From the NCBI GenBank assembly GCA_900315815.1, contig ONAS01000005.1, forward strand, positions 1 to 58,356: a DNA stretch of 58,356 nt, in the 5' to 3' direction. The translations under genes and the position numbers were made by a program. How positions within the stretch are numbered: position 1 is the stretch's first letter; each line of letters opens with the position of its first letter. The notes under the pieces were generated by a model. That model was not told the DNA's origin. It ran no database searches and worked only from the letters and a program-made list of their open reading frames with translations. This document shows positions 42,067 through 51,367 of the stretch, in pieces. This DNA comes from an uncultured Eubacteriales bacterium. Lineage in GTDB: Bacteria > Bacillota > Clostridia > Oscillospirales > Acutalibacteraceae.

Positions 42067-44279
42067 AAAAGGTTGTCATTTCCGTTATTGCGACGGTCTT
42101 CGTGCTCTTTCTGCTTGCACAGACAGGTCTGCTTGCGCCGTTCGGCATCAAGCAGATCTCCATCTTTCCGCGGGAGAAGGAGAACAAGGAACAGGCAGAC
42201 GACTCCGGCGAGGAGTATCTGGATACCGAGAACAATCTGAGCTACCGCTTCAAGGCGGAGGGCAGCTCTCTGCATGTCTATCGCAACGGCGAATGGCAGG
42301 AGCTGTTCATGACGGGCGTCAATATCGGCGCGTCAGAGCCGTCGCTTTTTCCGGGCGATCTGACCATCAGCTACGATACCTATCTTCGGTGGTTCGAGAA
42401 TATCAGCAAAATGAACTGCAACTGCATCCGTATCTACACGACGATGCGTCCGCAATTCTATCTGGCGCTCAAGGACTTCAACAGCACCGCGGAAAATCCC
42501 ATCTATCTGTTCCAGGGGATCTGGGTCAATGAGGATGATATCGAGCGGCTGGGCGACGTTTACGCGGAAAACGAGAAGATCCTCAGCGAGTTCAAGCAGG
42601 ACGCGCTGCACATCGTTGACGTCATCCACGGCAGCGCGGTGATCCCCGACAGCCCCGGCAAGGCGTCGGGCACCTATCACGCGGATGTGTCGCGCTGGCT
42701 GGCGGGATGGATCATCGGCATCGAGTGGGATCCCAATCTCGTCATCAATACCAACTCACAGCATCCCGAAATGCGCGATCATGACGGCAACTATCTTTAT
42801 ACCCAGAGCGCTACCCCGTTCGAGGCGTTTTTGTGCCGCGTGGGAGACGCGCTGATCGATCATGAAACGAGCGAGTATCAGTTCCAGGCGCCGCTCGCCT
42901 TCACCAACTGGATCACCACCGATCCGCTGAGTCATCCCAACGAGCCGCACTTTGACGAGGATAAGGCGGAGGTCAACACCGAGAACGTCAAGTTCCGCAA
43001 CTTCGGCCCCGGGATGTTCGCCTCCTATCACATCTACCCTTACTATCCCGACAGCCTGAATTATCAGGAGGATTATCTGCTGAATCTCAACAAAAACGGT
43101 AAGGTGGATACCTATTCCGCGTACCTCAAGGATCTGCGGCTGGTGCATACCCTTCCGATCCTGGTGGCGGAGTTCGGTATCCCGACCTCGCGCGGTATGG
43201 GACATGAAAGCGTTATGGGATACAATCAGGGTCATGTGGATGAAAACGCGCAGGGCGCGATGCTGATCGATATGATCCAATCCATCCATGATACCGGCTA
43301 TGCCGGGGGACTGATCTTCACCTGGCAGGACGAGTGGTTCAAGCGTACGTGGAACAACGTCATGTTCGATCTGCCCGACCGCCGTCCGTTCTGGTCCAAT
43401 ATCCAGACGACCGAGCAGTGCTTCGGCATCATGGCGTTCGATCCCGGCGAGACCTATACGCTCTGCTATCCCGACGGCGATCTGTCTGACTGGACGAGCG
43501 CGGAATCGGTCGTCAAAAACGAACAGGGCGAGCTGTTTGTCCAGAGCGACGAGCGTTATCTGTACCTGATGGTGAAGGCGGAGAACTATGATTTCAACAA
43601 CGACACGCTGTATATCCCGATCAACACGATCGCGGGACAGGGCAATACGAGGATCAAGGATACGTCCGTCCGCTTTGATGACGGCGCGGATTTTCTGATC
43701 AAGCTGCACGGCGCGTCGGATTCGCATATCTATGTTGACCGCTATTACGACGCGTTCAATTATTACTATGTCGATTCGCGGATCCTTTCGGACTATCCGG
43801 TGCTTAAGGACGCTGACGTAAAGGACAGCGGCATTTTTGACGAGATGCTGATGTGCTACGGCTATCACCTTACCGTCGGCGGTACCGGCGCGGAGGTGCC
43901 CGATAAGACCTACGAGACCGGTAAGCTGCAGTACGGCAACGCCAATCCCGAGTCGGAGGATTACGCCTCGCTGAGCGATTTCTGTTACGGTGACGGCGGG
44001 GTGGAGATCCGCATCCCGTGGCAGCTGCTGAATGTGATGGATCCCTCCACCAAGCAGCAGATCGGCGACTTCAATGAGACGCAGGTCTTTATGCCGCAGG
44101 ATTACGATAGCTTTGATTTCGGCTTCGGCGTCGTCAGGGGGGACGAGGCGCTGAGCATCACCTTTGCCGGTTCCTATTCCTACAAGGAGTGGGCTGTCCC
44201 CACATGGCACGAACGGCTCAAGCCGTCTTACTTTGAGCTGCAGGAGTATTTGCAGACCTATCGCAGCAAGGGTCAATAA
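42063..44279 (+). CDS. Membrane-anchored glycoside-hydrolase-like protein with CBM9-like domain
   Basis: 738 aa. An N-terminal anchor helix (about 4-22) has no lipobox. A TIM-barrel domain resembling GH5/GH2-type clan A enzymes covers about 70-460. Candidate catalytic residues are E221 at the strand-4 position (IGIE WDP) and E370 at the strand-7 position (VAEFGIPTSRG). [10 protein letters not shown] follows. The C-terminal CBM9/DOMON-like beta domain (about 480-725) begins with DGDLSDWTSAES. It probably trims, cleaves or transfers the exopolysaccharide made by the neighbouring synthase. It overlaps the synthase stop by 4 nt. Related to the proteins at 36389 and 44330. Confidence 0.8.
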   Translation: MKKVVISVIATVFVLFLLAQTGLLAPFGIKQISIFPREKENKEQADDSGEEYLDTENNLSYRFKAEGSSLHVYRNGEWQELFMTGVNIGASEPSLFPGDLTISYDTYLRWFENISKMNCNCIRIYTTMRPQFYLALKDFNSTAENPIYLFQGIWVNEDDIERLGDVYAENEKILSEFKQDALHIVDVIHGSAVIPDSPGKASGTYHADVSRWLAGWIIGIEWDPNLVINTNSQHPEMRDHDGNYLYTQSATPFEAFLCRVGDALIDHETSEYQFQAPLAFTNWITTDPLSHPNEPHFDEDKAEVNTENVKFRNFGPGMFASYHIYPYYPDSLNYQEDYLLNLNKNGKVDTYSAYLKDLRLVHTLPILVAEFGIPTSRGMGHESVMGYNQGHVDENAQGAMLIDMIQSIHDTGYAGGLIFTWQDEWFKRTWNNVMFDLPDRRPFWSNIQTTEQCFGIMAFDPGETYTLCYPDGDLSDWTSAESVVKNEQGELFVQSDERYLYLMVKAENYDFNNDTLYIPINTIAGQGNTRIKDTSVRFDDGADFLIKLHGASDSHIYVDRYYDAFNYYYVDSRILSDYPVLKDADVKDSGIFDEMLMCYGYHLTVGGTGAEVPDKTYETGKLQYGNANPESEDYASLSDFCYGDGGVEIRIPWQLLNVMDPSTKQQIGDFNETQVFMPQDYDSFDFGFGVVRGDEALSITFAGSYSYKEWAVPTWHERLKPSYFELQEYLQTYRSKGQ

Positions 44280-44329
44280 AACGATACCGCACATGATCTG
44301 CGGTATCGCTGACAGAAAGAGGTGACTGC

Positions 44330-46459
44330 ATGAAACGGATAACGGCGCTGTTGATGACGGTCCTGCTGGTGCTGCTTTCATGCGCCGCCTGTGCCGATCA
44401 TCAGGACGGCGGGGAGACTGCGGTAAAGCAGCAGATCTCTCTGCCTCAGACAAAAGGGCTGTATATGCCCTTTTATGCCGCGGACAACGGATATTTTTAC
44501 CGGCGCGGATGCGATGATACGGGAGAGCTGTTCTATATCAAGGGCGTGAATCTGGGACTGACGGAGCCGCAGACAGATCTGAGCGATCCCGATACGTCTT
44601 ACGATACCTACATGCGGTGGTTCGGACAGATGGCGCAGATGAATGTGAATACCGTGCGCGTGTTCACGGTGATGAATCCGCATTTTTATCAGGCGCTGTA
44701 TGACTACAATACAAAGCACGCAGACGCGCCGCTGTATCTGATACAGGGGATCTGGTTTTCGGAGGACCTGATGTACCAGCTGACCGACGCGCTGGAAAGC
44801 GATCAGATCCTGATCGGCGCGTTCAAGCGCTCCGTGAAGGAAACGATCGACATCATCCACGGCTCCAGCGACTATACGGTCTACGGGTCGTTCGATCCCG
44901 CGATCTATCGGTGTGACGTTTCCTCTTATGTGGTCGGCTACATCCTCGGGCTGGAATATCCCGCGGAATTTGTGAATGAGACCAATGTTTCCCATCCCGA
45001 CATGTCGGATTATCGGGGAGAGTATCTGGAAACGACGGAGGATTCCTCTCCGTTTGAGGCGTTTTTGTGCGAGGTCGGCGATACGCTGATCCGGTATGAA
45101 ACAGAGACCTATTCCTGTCAGATACCCGTCGCGTTCCTCAACTGGCAGACGCTGGACGCGATGAAGCATTCCAACGAGCCGTTCGTCGACGAGGAGGACG
45201 CGGTCAGCGTCAACACGGAGCATATCGTACCGCGCGACGGCTATCACGCGGGCTTGTTCGCGGCGGTGGACGTCTATCCGTACTATCCCGAGTTCATGAA
45301 TCACCAGGCGGAGTACGTTTCCGCCGAGGATAACTATGCCGCCTATCTCAGGGATCTCAAGGCAATCCATTCCGTGCCGCTGCTGATCGCGGAGTACGGA
45401 CTCAGCACCTCGCGCGGGATCGCGCACACCGGGATCAACGGCTATCAGCAGGGAGGACTGACCGAGCAGGAGCAGGGCGAGCTGGACGCGCGGATGTCGC
45501 GCGCGATATGTGAGTCGGGCTGCTGCGGCGGACTGCTGTTCAGCTGGCAGGACGAGTGGTTCAAGCGCACGTGGAACATGACGATGTACTATCCGAAAAA
45601 AGCAAGCGACAGGATCCATGATCTGTCCTCCGCCGAGCAGAGCTACGGCGTGTTGGCGTTCGATACGGCGGTCAGCTATCCGGACGGCGATACCTCGGAA
45701 TGGAACGACGAAACAGGCGTGGGGAAAAGCCGCGTCTGCGTCAAATATGACGCGGAGTATCTGCATCTTCTGGTGACGCTGCCGGATGGTTTCGACTTTG
45801 ATCAGGATACCTATTATGTGCCGGTGCAGATCACCGGTGAGGGAAGCACCTTTGTCAAGGATACCGACCTTCGCTTTTCTCAGCCTGTCGACTATCTCAT
45901 CGAGATCCGCGGGAAAGAGGATACCCGTGTGCGCTGTGACGCGATCCGGGATGAATTCTACTTCAAGCAGTCGGTCCTGCGGAAGATCTTCGGCAAGGAT
46001 AAGACAAAGCCGAAGGAACAAAACAGCGGAGAATATGACCCCATCTTTCTTCTGACGGCAAATGAGATGTATTTGCCCGACGAAGACCGGACCATCGAGC
46101 CGCAATACTATGAGACCGGCAGGCTGCGCTTCGGCAACGCGAACCCCGATAGTGAGGAGTATGATGCGCAGGCTGATCTCTGCCTTGCGGGGAACAAGCT
46201 GGAGATGCGGATCGCGTGGTATCTGCTGGGCATCAAAAATCCCCGTACCAAGGCGTGTACGGCGCCTTTGACGGGGAAGGATATCACCTTTACCGATTTT
46301 GAAACGATCAGGATCGGCGCGGGGCAGGGGGGAGAGATCCCTTTGTACGATACGGGCTTTGACGGCTTGAAGGATGTGACCGTTACCGAGCGGCTGAAAC
46401 GCTCGTATGAGATCATGGCGCAGACATTCGCGTCGCTGCCGTCGTTCAAAACAGAATAA
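44330..46459 (+). CDS. Lipid-anchored glycoside-hydrolase-like protein with CBM9-like domain
   Basis: 709 aa. Lipoprotein signal with Cys in LLSCAAC (about residues 18-24). The TIM-barrel (about 60-440) parallels the preceding gene: [25 protein letters not shown], candidate acid/base E209 (LGLEYPAE), candidate nucleophile E355 ([11 protein letters not shown]) and [10 protein letters not shown]. The CBM9/DOMON-like end (about 455-690) starts [11 protein letters not shown]. Both glutamates are kept, unlike the 36389 protein. Last gene of the operon, with SD AGAGGTG and a strong terminator after it. The two active-looking copies may differ in anchoring (helix versus lipid) or linkage specificity. 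Confidence 0.8.
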   Translation: MKRITALLMTVLLVLLSCAACADHQDGGETAVKQQISLPQTKGLYMPFYAADNGYFYRRGCDDTGELFYIKGVNLGLTEPQTDLSDPDTSYDTYMRWFGQMAQMNVNTVRVFTVMNPHFYQALYDYNTKHADAPLYLIQGIWFSEDLMYQLTDALESDQILIGAFKRSVKETIDIIHGSSDYTVYGSFDPAIYRCDVSSYVVGYILGLEYPAEFVNETNVSHPDMSDYRGEYLETTEDSSPFEAFLCEVGDTLIRYETETYSCQIPVAFLNWQTLDAMKHSNEPFVDEEDAVSVNTEHIVPRDGYHAGLFAAVDVYPYYPEFMNHQAEYVSAEDNYAAYLRDLKAIHSVPLLIAEYGLSTSRGIAHTGINGYQQGGLTEQEQGELDARMSRAICESGCCGGLLFSWQDEWFKRTWNMTMYYPKKASDRIHDLSSAEQSYGVLAFDTAVSYPDGDTSEWNDETGVGKSRVCVKYDAEYLHLLVTLPDGFDFDQDTYYVPVQITGEGSTFVKDTDLRFSQPVDYLIEIRGKEDTRVRCDAIRDEFYFKQSVLRKIFGKDKTKPKEQNSGEYDPIFLLTANEMYLPDEDRTIEPQYYETGRLRFGNANPDSEEYDAQADLCLAGNKLEMRIAWYLLGIKNPRTKACTAPLTGKDITFTDFETIRIGAGQGGEIPLYDTGFDGLKDVTVTERLKRSYEIMAQTFASLPSFKTE

Positions 46460-46468
46460 AAGAATCAA

Positions 46469-46502
46469 GCCGCGGCGTCGGATGTGACGCCGCGGCCTTT
46501 TG
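46469..46502. terminator. Terminator at the end of the exopolysaccharide-like operon
   Basis: 11-bp perfect G+C-rich stem GCCGCGGCGTC with its complement around a 6-nt loop, then CTTTTT. It lies between convergent genes and may also serve the GGDEF gene at 46515. Confidence 0.85.
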
Positions 46503-46514
46503 TATGCGGTTATG

Positions 46515-47861
46515 TTATCTGGGGCTTCCGCCGTTATGCAGATAATAGTCGGTCTTGTCCTGATACATCGCCTCGTCCGCACGACGGAAAACGGATTTGA
46601 GATCCGCGTCGGTTTCTTTGTCATAAACGGCATAGCCCTTTGAAATAGACAGCGGAAGGCGGTAGGATTTGACCGTTTTGTTTTCTTCGGCGAGGACCTC
46701 GTCCGTCTGCCTGAAAAGCCTGTCCATGTCCTCTGCGGAGCTGTCCGGGACGATGACGATGAATTCATCGCCGCCCGCGCGGAAGACGTTGCCTTTGCCG
46801 AAGACCTTGACAAGAATGCCCGCCGCGTCGACCAGCGCCTTATCGCCGTTATCGTGACCGTAATTATCGTTGATCTGCTTGAGACCGTTCAGATCAAAGG
46901 TGGCGACGCAGAATCGGGCGACTCCCGAACGGATCTGTTGGTTCAGGCGCTTGCCGGCGTCAAGATACGCCGCCGTATTGCCCACCGAGGTGAGCGCGTC
47001 GATATATGCCATGCGGTGGACGCAGGCGATCTCCTTACGCAGGTCCTCCTGCATGGAGGTGATTTTTCTGCTCAGATCGCCCGCCTCGCTGCCTGTGCCG
47101 TCCGTATCGGAGCGCAGAGGGTGATTGTGCTCTGTATGGATGGTGTTGCTGACCTCGCGCAGAAGATCCTCGACATTGTCCGCCAGCGAGTTGAGCTGTG
47201 CGTAAAGTCTGCGGTTGCGCTTGCGGGTACGCTCGGTGATGACAAAGCCGATCAGACAGCCCGCCAGCAGAGAAAGCCCGCAGATGATCAGTACCGTGCG
47301 CACCAGCGCAAAGACCTCATTTTCATACCAGTCGGCGCTGAAATCAACGGCAACGATCCTGGCGACGCCGCCGATCGAATCAAATACGGGGCTGTAGGCG
47401 CTGTAAAAGCGTCCCCAAGCATCCTCATAGGGGACTTTGTCGACCGACGCCGTTCCGAGGCTTGCCTCATAAAGCGCGTCGGTATAGACGATGGGATCGC
47501 CGAACTCGCCCGGGTCATCCTTTGTGGCGTCGACGGAAAAGGCGAATTCCTTTTCACCGACGCGCTGGATGCAGTAGATATACTGGAGCTGGATATTGGA
47601 TTGGAAGCCCTGCAGCGTTTTGATGATATCCTGATATTCCTTTGTATCATAGTCCTCTTTCTTCAGCTTTTTGAGATCGTCACCGTCCAGCATATCCGCC
47701 GCGGTGTTTGCGATATCCAGCATTCTGCCCTCGATCTGGGCGGTGAGCGCGCGCTGAGAAAGACTGATCAAAAATACGCCGAGCGTTACATTGACCAGTA
47801 TCAGAAAGACCGATATGATGATCAGATAGCTGGAACGCTCTCCGATTTTCAGCTTCTTCAT
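46515..47861 (-). CDS. Membrane diguanylate cyclase with extracytoplasmic sensor
   Basis: 448 aa. Two helices (about 12-35 and 185-208) flank an extracytoplasmic Cache-like sensor with a PYEDAWGRFYSAYSPV-type segment. A HAMP-like or coiled-coil linker leads to the GGDEF domain (about 285-445). The active site is canonical (RAGGDEF, GGDEF at 363-367) with DLNGLKQINDNYGH upstream. It should synthesise c-di-GMP. Start moved to 47861 (SD AGAGGGG); 32 further codons upstream lack an SD. Convergent with the exopolysaccharide-like operon, it closes the c-di-GMP block. Confidence 0.9.
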   Translation of the reverse strand: MKKLKIGERSSYLIIISVFLILVNVTLGVFLISLSQRALTAQIEGRMLDIANTAADMLDGDDLKKLKKEDYDTKEYQDIIKTLQGFQSNIQLQYIYCIQRVGEKEFAFSVDATKDDPGEFGDPIVYTDALYEASLGTASVDKVPYEDAWGRFYSAYSPVFDSIGGVARIVAVDFSADWYENEVFALVRTVLIICGLSLLAGCLIGFVITERTRKRNRRLYAQLNSLADNVEDLLREVSNTIHTEHNHPLRSDTDGTGSEAGDLSRKITSMQEDLRKEIACVHRMAYIDALTSVGNTAAYLDAGKRLNQQIRSGVARFCVATFDLNGLKQINDNYGHDNGDKALVDAAGILVKVFGKGNVFRAGGDEFIVIVPDSSAEDMDRLFRQTDEVLAEENKTVKSYRLPLSISKGYAVYDKETDADLKSVFRRADEAMYQDKTDYYLHNGGSPR

Positions 47862-47946
47862 GCAAATCCCCTCTTTAAGTGACGCAGCCTTGACTCTCGG
47901 ATGGATTTTTCGATCGTTTCCCTGACAAAAGAGTATAATACCCTTT

Positions 47947-47975
47947 ATTATAGTCATTATAAACTAATAAATCAA
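47947..47975 (-). promoter_or_regulatory. Promoter of the 46.5-kb GGDEF gene
   Basis: On the minus strand, -35 TTGATT (47970-47975), 17-bp spacer, -10 TATAAT (47947-47952). The 302-nt gap 47862-48163 holds this and the divergent promoter at 48084; the rest is A+T-rich with no ORF. Confidence 0.7.
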
Positions 47976-48083
47976 AATAATCAATGAAAATAATGAATTT
48001 TGTGTAAACTGCACAATTAGTTTGTCAATTATCATCATTGTTGTGAGAAGATATCGTTCTTTATGTTGTTTTGCACAATTCTG

Positions 48084-48112
48084 TTGCAAATAAAATCGTC
48101 AGATAGTATAAT
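48084..48112 (+). promoter_or_regulatory. Promoter of the 48164/49624 gene pair
   Basis: -35 TTGCAA (48084-48089), 17-bp spacer, -10 TATAAT (48107-48112). TGCACAATT occurs upstream twice (about 48010 and 48072). Confidence 0.75.
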
Positions 48113-48163
48113 CTGAAGTATCAAAGCCGATTTTGACGGGCTGAGCGGAACGGAGATGAAGGA

Positions 48164-49573
48164 ATGATCGATTTTTTTCAGTTTACGCCCGATGATCTGA
48201 CGCGCTTCGGGATCAGCTTTGACGATCCCGCGACGGCGTACGAATTTGTCGCGTATCTCCAAAAGGAGCTGTGCGACCGGATCGAAAACCATATCCTGTG
48301 CCGCCTGCCCGATGAGGAACGCGACAAGCTCGCTGCGTCGGACAGCTTTGAAGAAGAGCGCGACCGCATCATAGCGCAAACGCCTGATTACCGGGAGATC
48401 GCGGAGGAGGAGTCGCGGCTGCTCGCGTGGGAGATCCTGCAGTACCGCGATAAGCTGACAGACGCGGTGATCGACCACTCGGTCGATAAGGCAGATACGC
48501 CCGTCGATGAAATGGGACTGCCGCCCGTGACCTGTGCGTTTTTACATGAATACGGGATATATACCGTCGGCGGTATCCTTGCAACAAAGAATATCAGCTG
48601 GATGGAGACGGCGTTTCCGCGGCAGGCGGCGGGGCTTCTTTCCGCGGTGCTGGATTTTCTTCTGCCCGATTCTGACGGGGTTGAGGAGCGTTTCCGCATC
48701 ACGCCGGAGACGGTTTTTGAAGAGCACCGGAACGAACCGCCCGAAAGCGTTCTGAACGCGCTGAAAGCATATCTGCACGATGAGGCGGCGCTCATCCGGA
48801 GGAATCCGAGGCTGAAGCGGCATCTCTTCTACAGGACATATACGGTTCCTGTCGCGGAGAAGATGCTGGCGCTCAAGGGGATCACACAGATCGGTCAGGC
48901 TGCCGTCAGCATCGAAGAGATGGAAAACGCGCAGAGGGTTTGGCGTGAGTCCGGCTCTGTCACGGCAGAGCCGTGGATGGAGAGCTTTTTGGGATGCGGC
49001 GGTGATATCGCAAAGGCGATGGCGTGGTTCTTTGCGGTGACGGACGCGCTGTTGATCCCGGTAAAGTATTACCTGTCTTCGGGAGCGTTCTTGGGCGTCC
49101 CGTATCACCGTATGACACTGCCGGAGCTGACCGTACACAGGGAGGAGCCGCCCGAGGGACTCAAGGATGACCCCGCAGAGTGCTTCGTCTACGGCAAAAG
49201 ATGCCTTGACCTTGACGTTCTGCTCAAGGATCCAGACCCGGAGGACAAGGAATATCACCTTCATTTCGAGGACGGAGCCGAGGCGGTGTTCAGGGTGAGG
49301 CACAGAGTTTCGCCCTTCAGGTACTACTGCGTCGGCGTGATCGACCGATATATGGAATATGAGGACAGCATCACGATCGTCCGCGAAGATGACCGGACGG
49401 TGTTCCTCTTTGACTGGATGGACGTCAGCTATTCGGATATATATGAGCTTGCTTACCGGCACGAGGTGCCGCATCGCAGATGGGGTCTGTACAACGAAGC
49501 GATCCGCTGTAAGGCGCTGGAGGTATCAGCCGGGTATACGGAGCTGAGGGAAGCGCTGGTTGACGGTGCGTGA
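48164..49573 (+). CDS. Unknown soluble protein with RNA polymerase alpha-CTD-like segment
   Basis: 469 aa, no signal peptide or membrane helix. Residues 1-50 (FTPDDLTRFGISFDDP...ELCDRIENHILCRLPDEERDKL) resemble small helical domains such as DUF5663. Residues about 115-168 (EMGLPPVTCAFLHEYGIYTVGGILATK) resemble the helix-hairpin-helix of the RNA polymerase alpha C-terminal domain. The remaining ~300 residues are unassigned, with an acidic beta-rich C-terminal part. It lies 50 nt before the AAA+ ATPase gene under one promoter and may be its substrate or adaptor. Function unknown. Confidence 0.7.
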   Translation: MIDFFQFTPDDLTRFGISFDDPATAYEFVAYLQKELCDRIENHILCRLPDEERDKLAASDSFEEERDRIIAQTPDYREIAEEESRLLAWEILQYRDKLTDAVIDHSVDKADTPVDEMGLPPVTCAFLHEYGIYTVGGILATKNISWMETAFPRQAAGLLSAVLDFLLPDSDGVEERFRITPETVFEEHRNEPPESVLNALKAYLHDEAALIRRNPRLKRHLFYRTYTVPVAEKMLALKGITQIGQAAVSIEEMENAQRVWRESGSVTAEPWMESFLGCGGDIAKAMAWFFAVTDALLIPVKYYLSSGAFLGVPYHRMTLPELTVHREEPPEGLKDDPAECFVYGKRCLDLDVLLKDPDPEDKEYHLHFEDGAEAVFRVRHRVSPFRYYCVGVIDRYMEYEDSITIVREDDRTVFLFDWMDVSYSDIYELAYRHEVPHRRWGLYNEAIRCKALEVSAGYTELREALVDGA

Positions 49574-49623
49574 CGGAGCAGTAAATATGATGAAAACAGG
49601 ATCAAACGATAAAGAGGTAGCAT

Positions 49624-51312
49624 ATGGAATTCTATAAAACAACAGAATCCGGCTTCAGCGGGCAGAAATACTATGAGACCTACATCGAGCCGATGATCGG
49701 CGCGGACGATTTTAAGAAGCTGATGAAGGAATTCATCGACGTCGCGCCTCGCATCAGGGATGACGATACCTATGATATTTTTGCGCATCAATACTACCTG
49801 TTTGCGATCGGAGACGGATCCGATATCGAGGATTATCTGAAGACCATGCGCGAGGTCATCTCTATGAATGGGCTGATGAATATGTTGAGGGTCGACGGGC
49901 ATGAGACGCTCCGCGTTCCGCCGCAGAAGGATAAGCAGCAGCTCTTTCATGACGCGTCGACCAATTTTGCCTCGGCGATCCGAAAAGGCATCAATCTGAT
50001 CTGTATCGATATCACGGAATGGATGTCCGAGCTGAAGAATCCGGATCTGAAACGATTTCTGGTTTTTTTGGAACAGAACTGTACCCGCGCTGTCGTAGTC
50101 TTCCGTATCCCTTATCTTGACGCGGAAAGCATGAACAAGGTCTATGAGACGCTGAGCGATGTGCTGACTGTCCGGTTGGTGAAGTTCCCGCCGCTTTCGA
50201 TGGATCAGCTGATCGAATACGCAAAGACCAAGCTGAGCAAATACGACTATGAAACAGACGATAAGGGATGGGAGCTGTTCAGAAGACGCATCATCGCCGA
50301 AAAGAACGAGGGCAAGTTCTATGAGAAAATGACCGTTAACAAGCTGGTGCGGGAGATGGTCTATCAGAAGCAGTGCGCGGATGTACGGCGCGGCGTAACG
50401 GAAAACTTTATCAGCGCAGAGGATATGGCAGGATTTGTGACCGACGAGGAAGAACGGGAATATACCGCCGACGAGCTGATGGATAAGCTGGTCGGACTGA
50501 GCGAGATCAAGGAGCAGATCCGCGAGATCGCCCAGACGATCGCGTATATCAAAAAGGAAAAGACGCTGGAAAGCCCATGCATCCATATGCGCTTTTCCGG
50601 CAATCCCGGAACGGGAAAGACCACGGTCGCCAGGATCCTCGGCAAGCTGCTCAAGGAGAACGGCGTCCTGTCAAAGGGCGATTTCTTCGAGGTGACCGGC
50701 AGAAACCTGTGCGGTTCCTATATCGGACAGACCGCGCCGCTGACAGAGAGGATCTGCCGCGACGCTTACGGGTCGGTGCTGTTTATCGATGAGGCGTACT
50801 CCCTGTATTCCGACGGCGCAGATTCCAAGGATTACGGCAAGGAGGCGCTGGTATCGCTGATCGGCGAGATGGAGAATCACCGCAGCGACTTTGTCGTGAT
50901 CATGGCGGGTTACAGCGACGAAATGAAGGAATTGATGAACGGCAATCCCGGCCTGGCGTCAAGAATGCCGTATAATATGGAGTTCCCGAATTACAGCAGG
51001 GAAGAGCTGACGGACATTTTCTTCTCGATGATCCCCGGATCGGTCGAATACAGCGACGCCTTTGCCGAAAGCGTGAGGGATTATTTCGCGGCGATCGACA
51101 CCGACGTGATCGAGCAGAAGGAATTCAGCAACGCGCGTTTTGTGCGCAACCTGTTTGAGCTGACGCTCAGCAAGGCGATCGTCAGAAAGAACGCCGAGGG
51201 CGAGGATAAGCTGTGTCTGCTTCCGCAGGATTTCGAGCTGGCATGCTCTAGCCGATCCGTCACACAGCTGATGGAGAGCGAAAAGCGCAGTATCGGATTC
51301 GGTTTTGCGTGA
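49624..51312 (+). CDS. CbbX/SpoVK-like AAA+ ATPase
   Basis: 562 aa. The N-terminal ~280 residues resemble a degenerate P-loop or effector-like region without a clear Walker A. The C-terminal AAA+ domain (about 285-545) has Walker A GNPGTGKT at 326-333, Walker B VLFIDE ending D389-E390, a pore-loop-like segment GSYIGQTAPLTE and sensor/arginine region NPGLASRMPYNMEFPNYS. This is the CbbX/SpoVK-type subfamily, whose members remodel protein complexes; here the target is unknown. SD AGAGGTAG. Cotranscribed with the unknown protein before it. Confidence 0.85.
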   Translation: MEFYKTTESGFSGQKYYETYIEPMIGADDFKKLMKEFIDVAPRIRDDDTYDIFAHQYYLFAIGDGSDIEDYLKTMREVISMNGLMNMLRVDGHETLRVPPQKDKQQLFHDASTNFASAIRKGINLICIDITEWMSELKNPDLKRFLVFLEQNCTRAVVVFRIPYLDAESMNKVYETLSDVLTVRLVKFPPLSMDQLIEYAKTKLSKYDYETDDKGWELFRRRIIAEKNEGKFYEKMTVNKLVREMVYQKQCADVRRGVTENFISAEDMAGFVTDEEEREYTADELMDKLVGLSEIKEQIREIAQTIAYIKKEKTLESPCIHMRFSGNPGTGKTTVARILGKLLKENGVLSKGDFFEVTGRNLCGSYIGQTAPLTERICRDAYGSVLFIDEAYSLYSDGADSKDYGKEALVSLIGEMENHRSDFVVIMAGYSDEMKELMNGNPGLASRMPYNMEFPNYSREELTDIFFSMIPGSVEYSDAFAESVRDYFAAIDTDVIEQKEFSNARFVRNLFELTLSKAIVRKNAEGEDKLCLLPQDFELACSSRSVTQLMESEKRSIGFGFA

Positions 51313-51322
51313 TGAAAAAGCA

Positions 51323-51350
51323 AAAAGGGCAGGAATCATCCTGCCCTTTT
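51323..51350. terminator. Bidirectional terminator
   Basis: AAAAGGGCAGGA-ATCA-TCCTGCCCTTTT, a perfect 12-bp stem between the AAA+ gene and the convergent membrane protein gene, with A and T on both sides. Confidence 0.9.
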
Positions 51351-51367
51351 CTATGTATCGGGGATCG

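Noticed and set aside
36389..46459. Pel or PNAG exopolysaccharide operon
   Set aside because: No PelF/PelG/PelD or PgaB-type deacetylase is encoded; only the GT2 synthase type is shared.
44378..46813. 811-codon minus-strand frame
   Set aside because: It spans the operon terminator and overlaps two real genes on opposite strands; a shadow.
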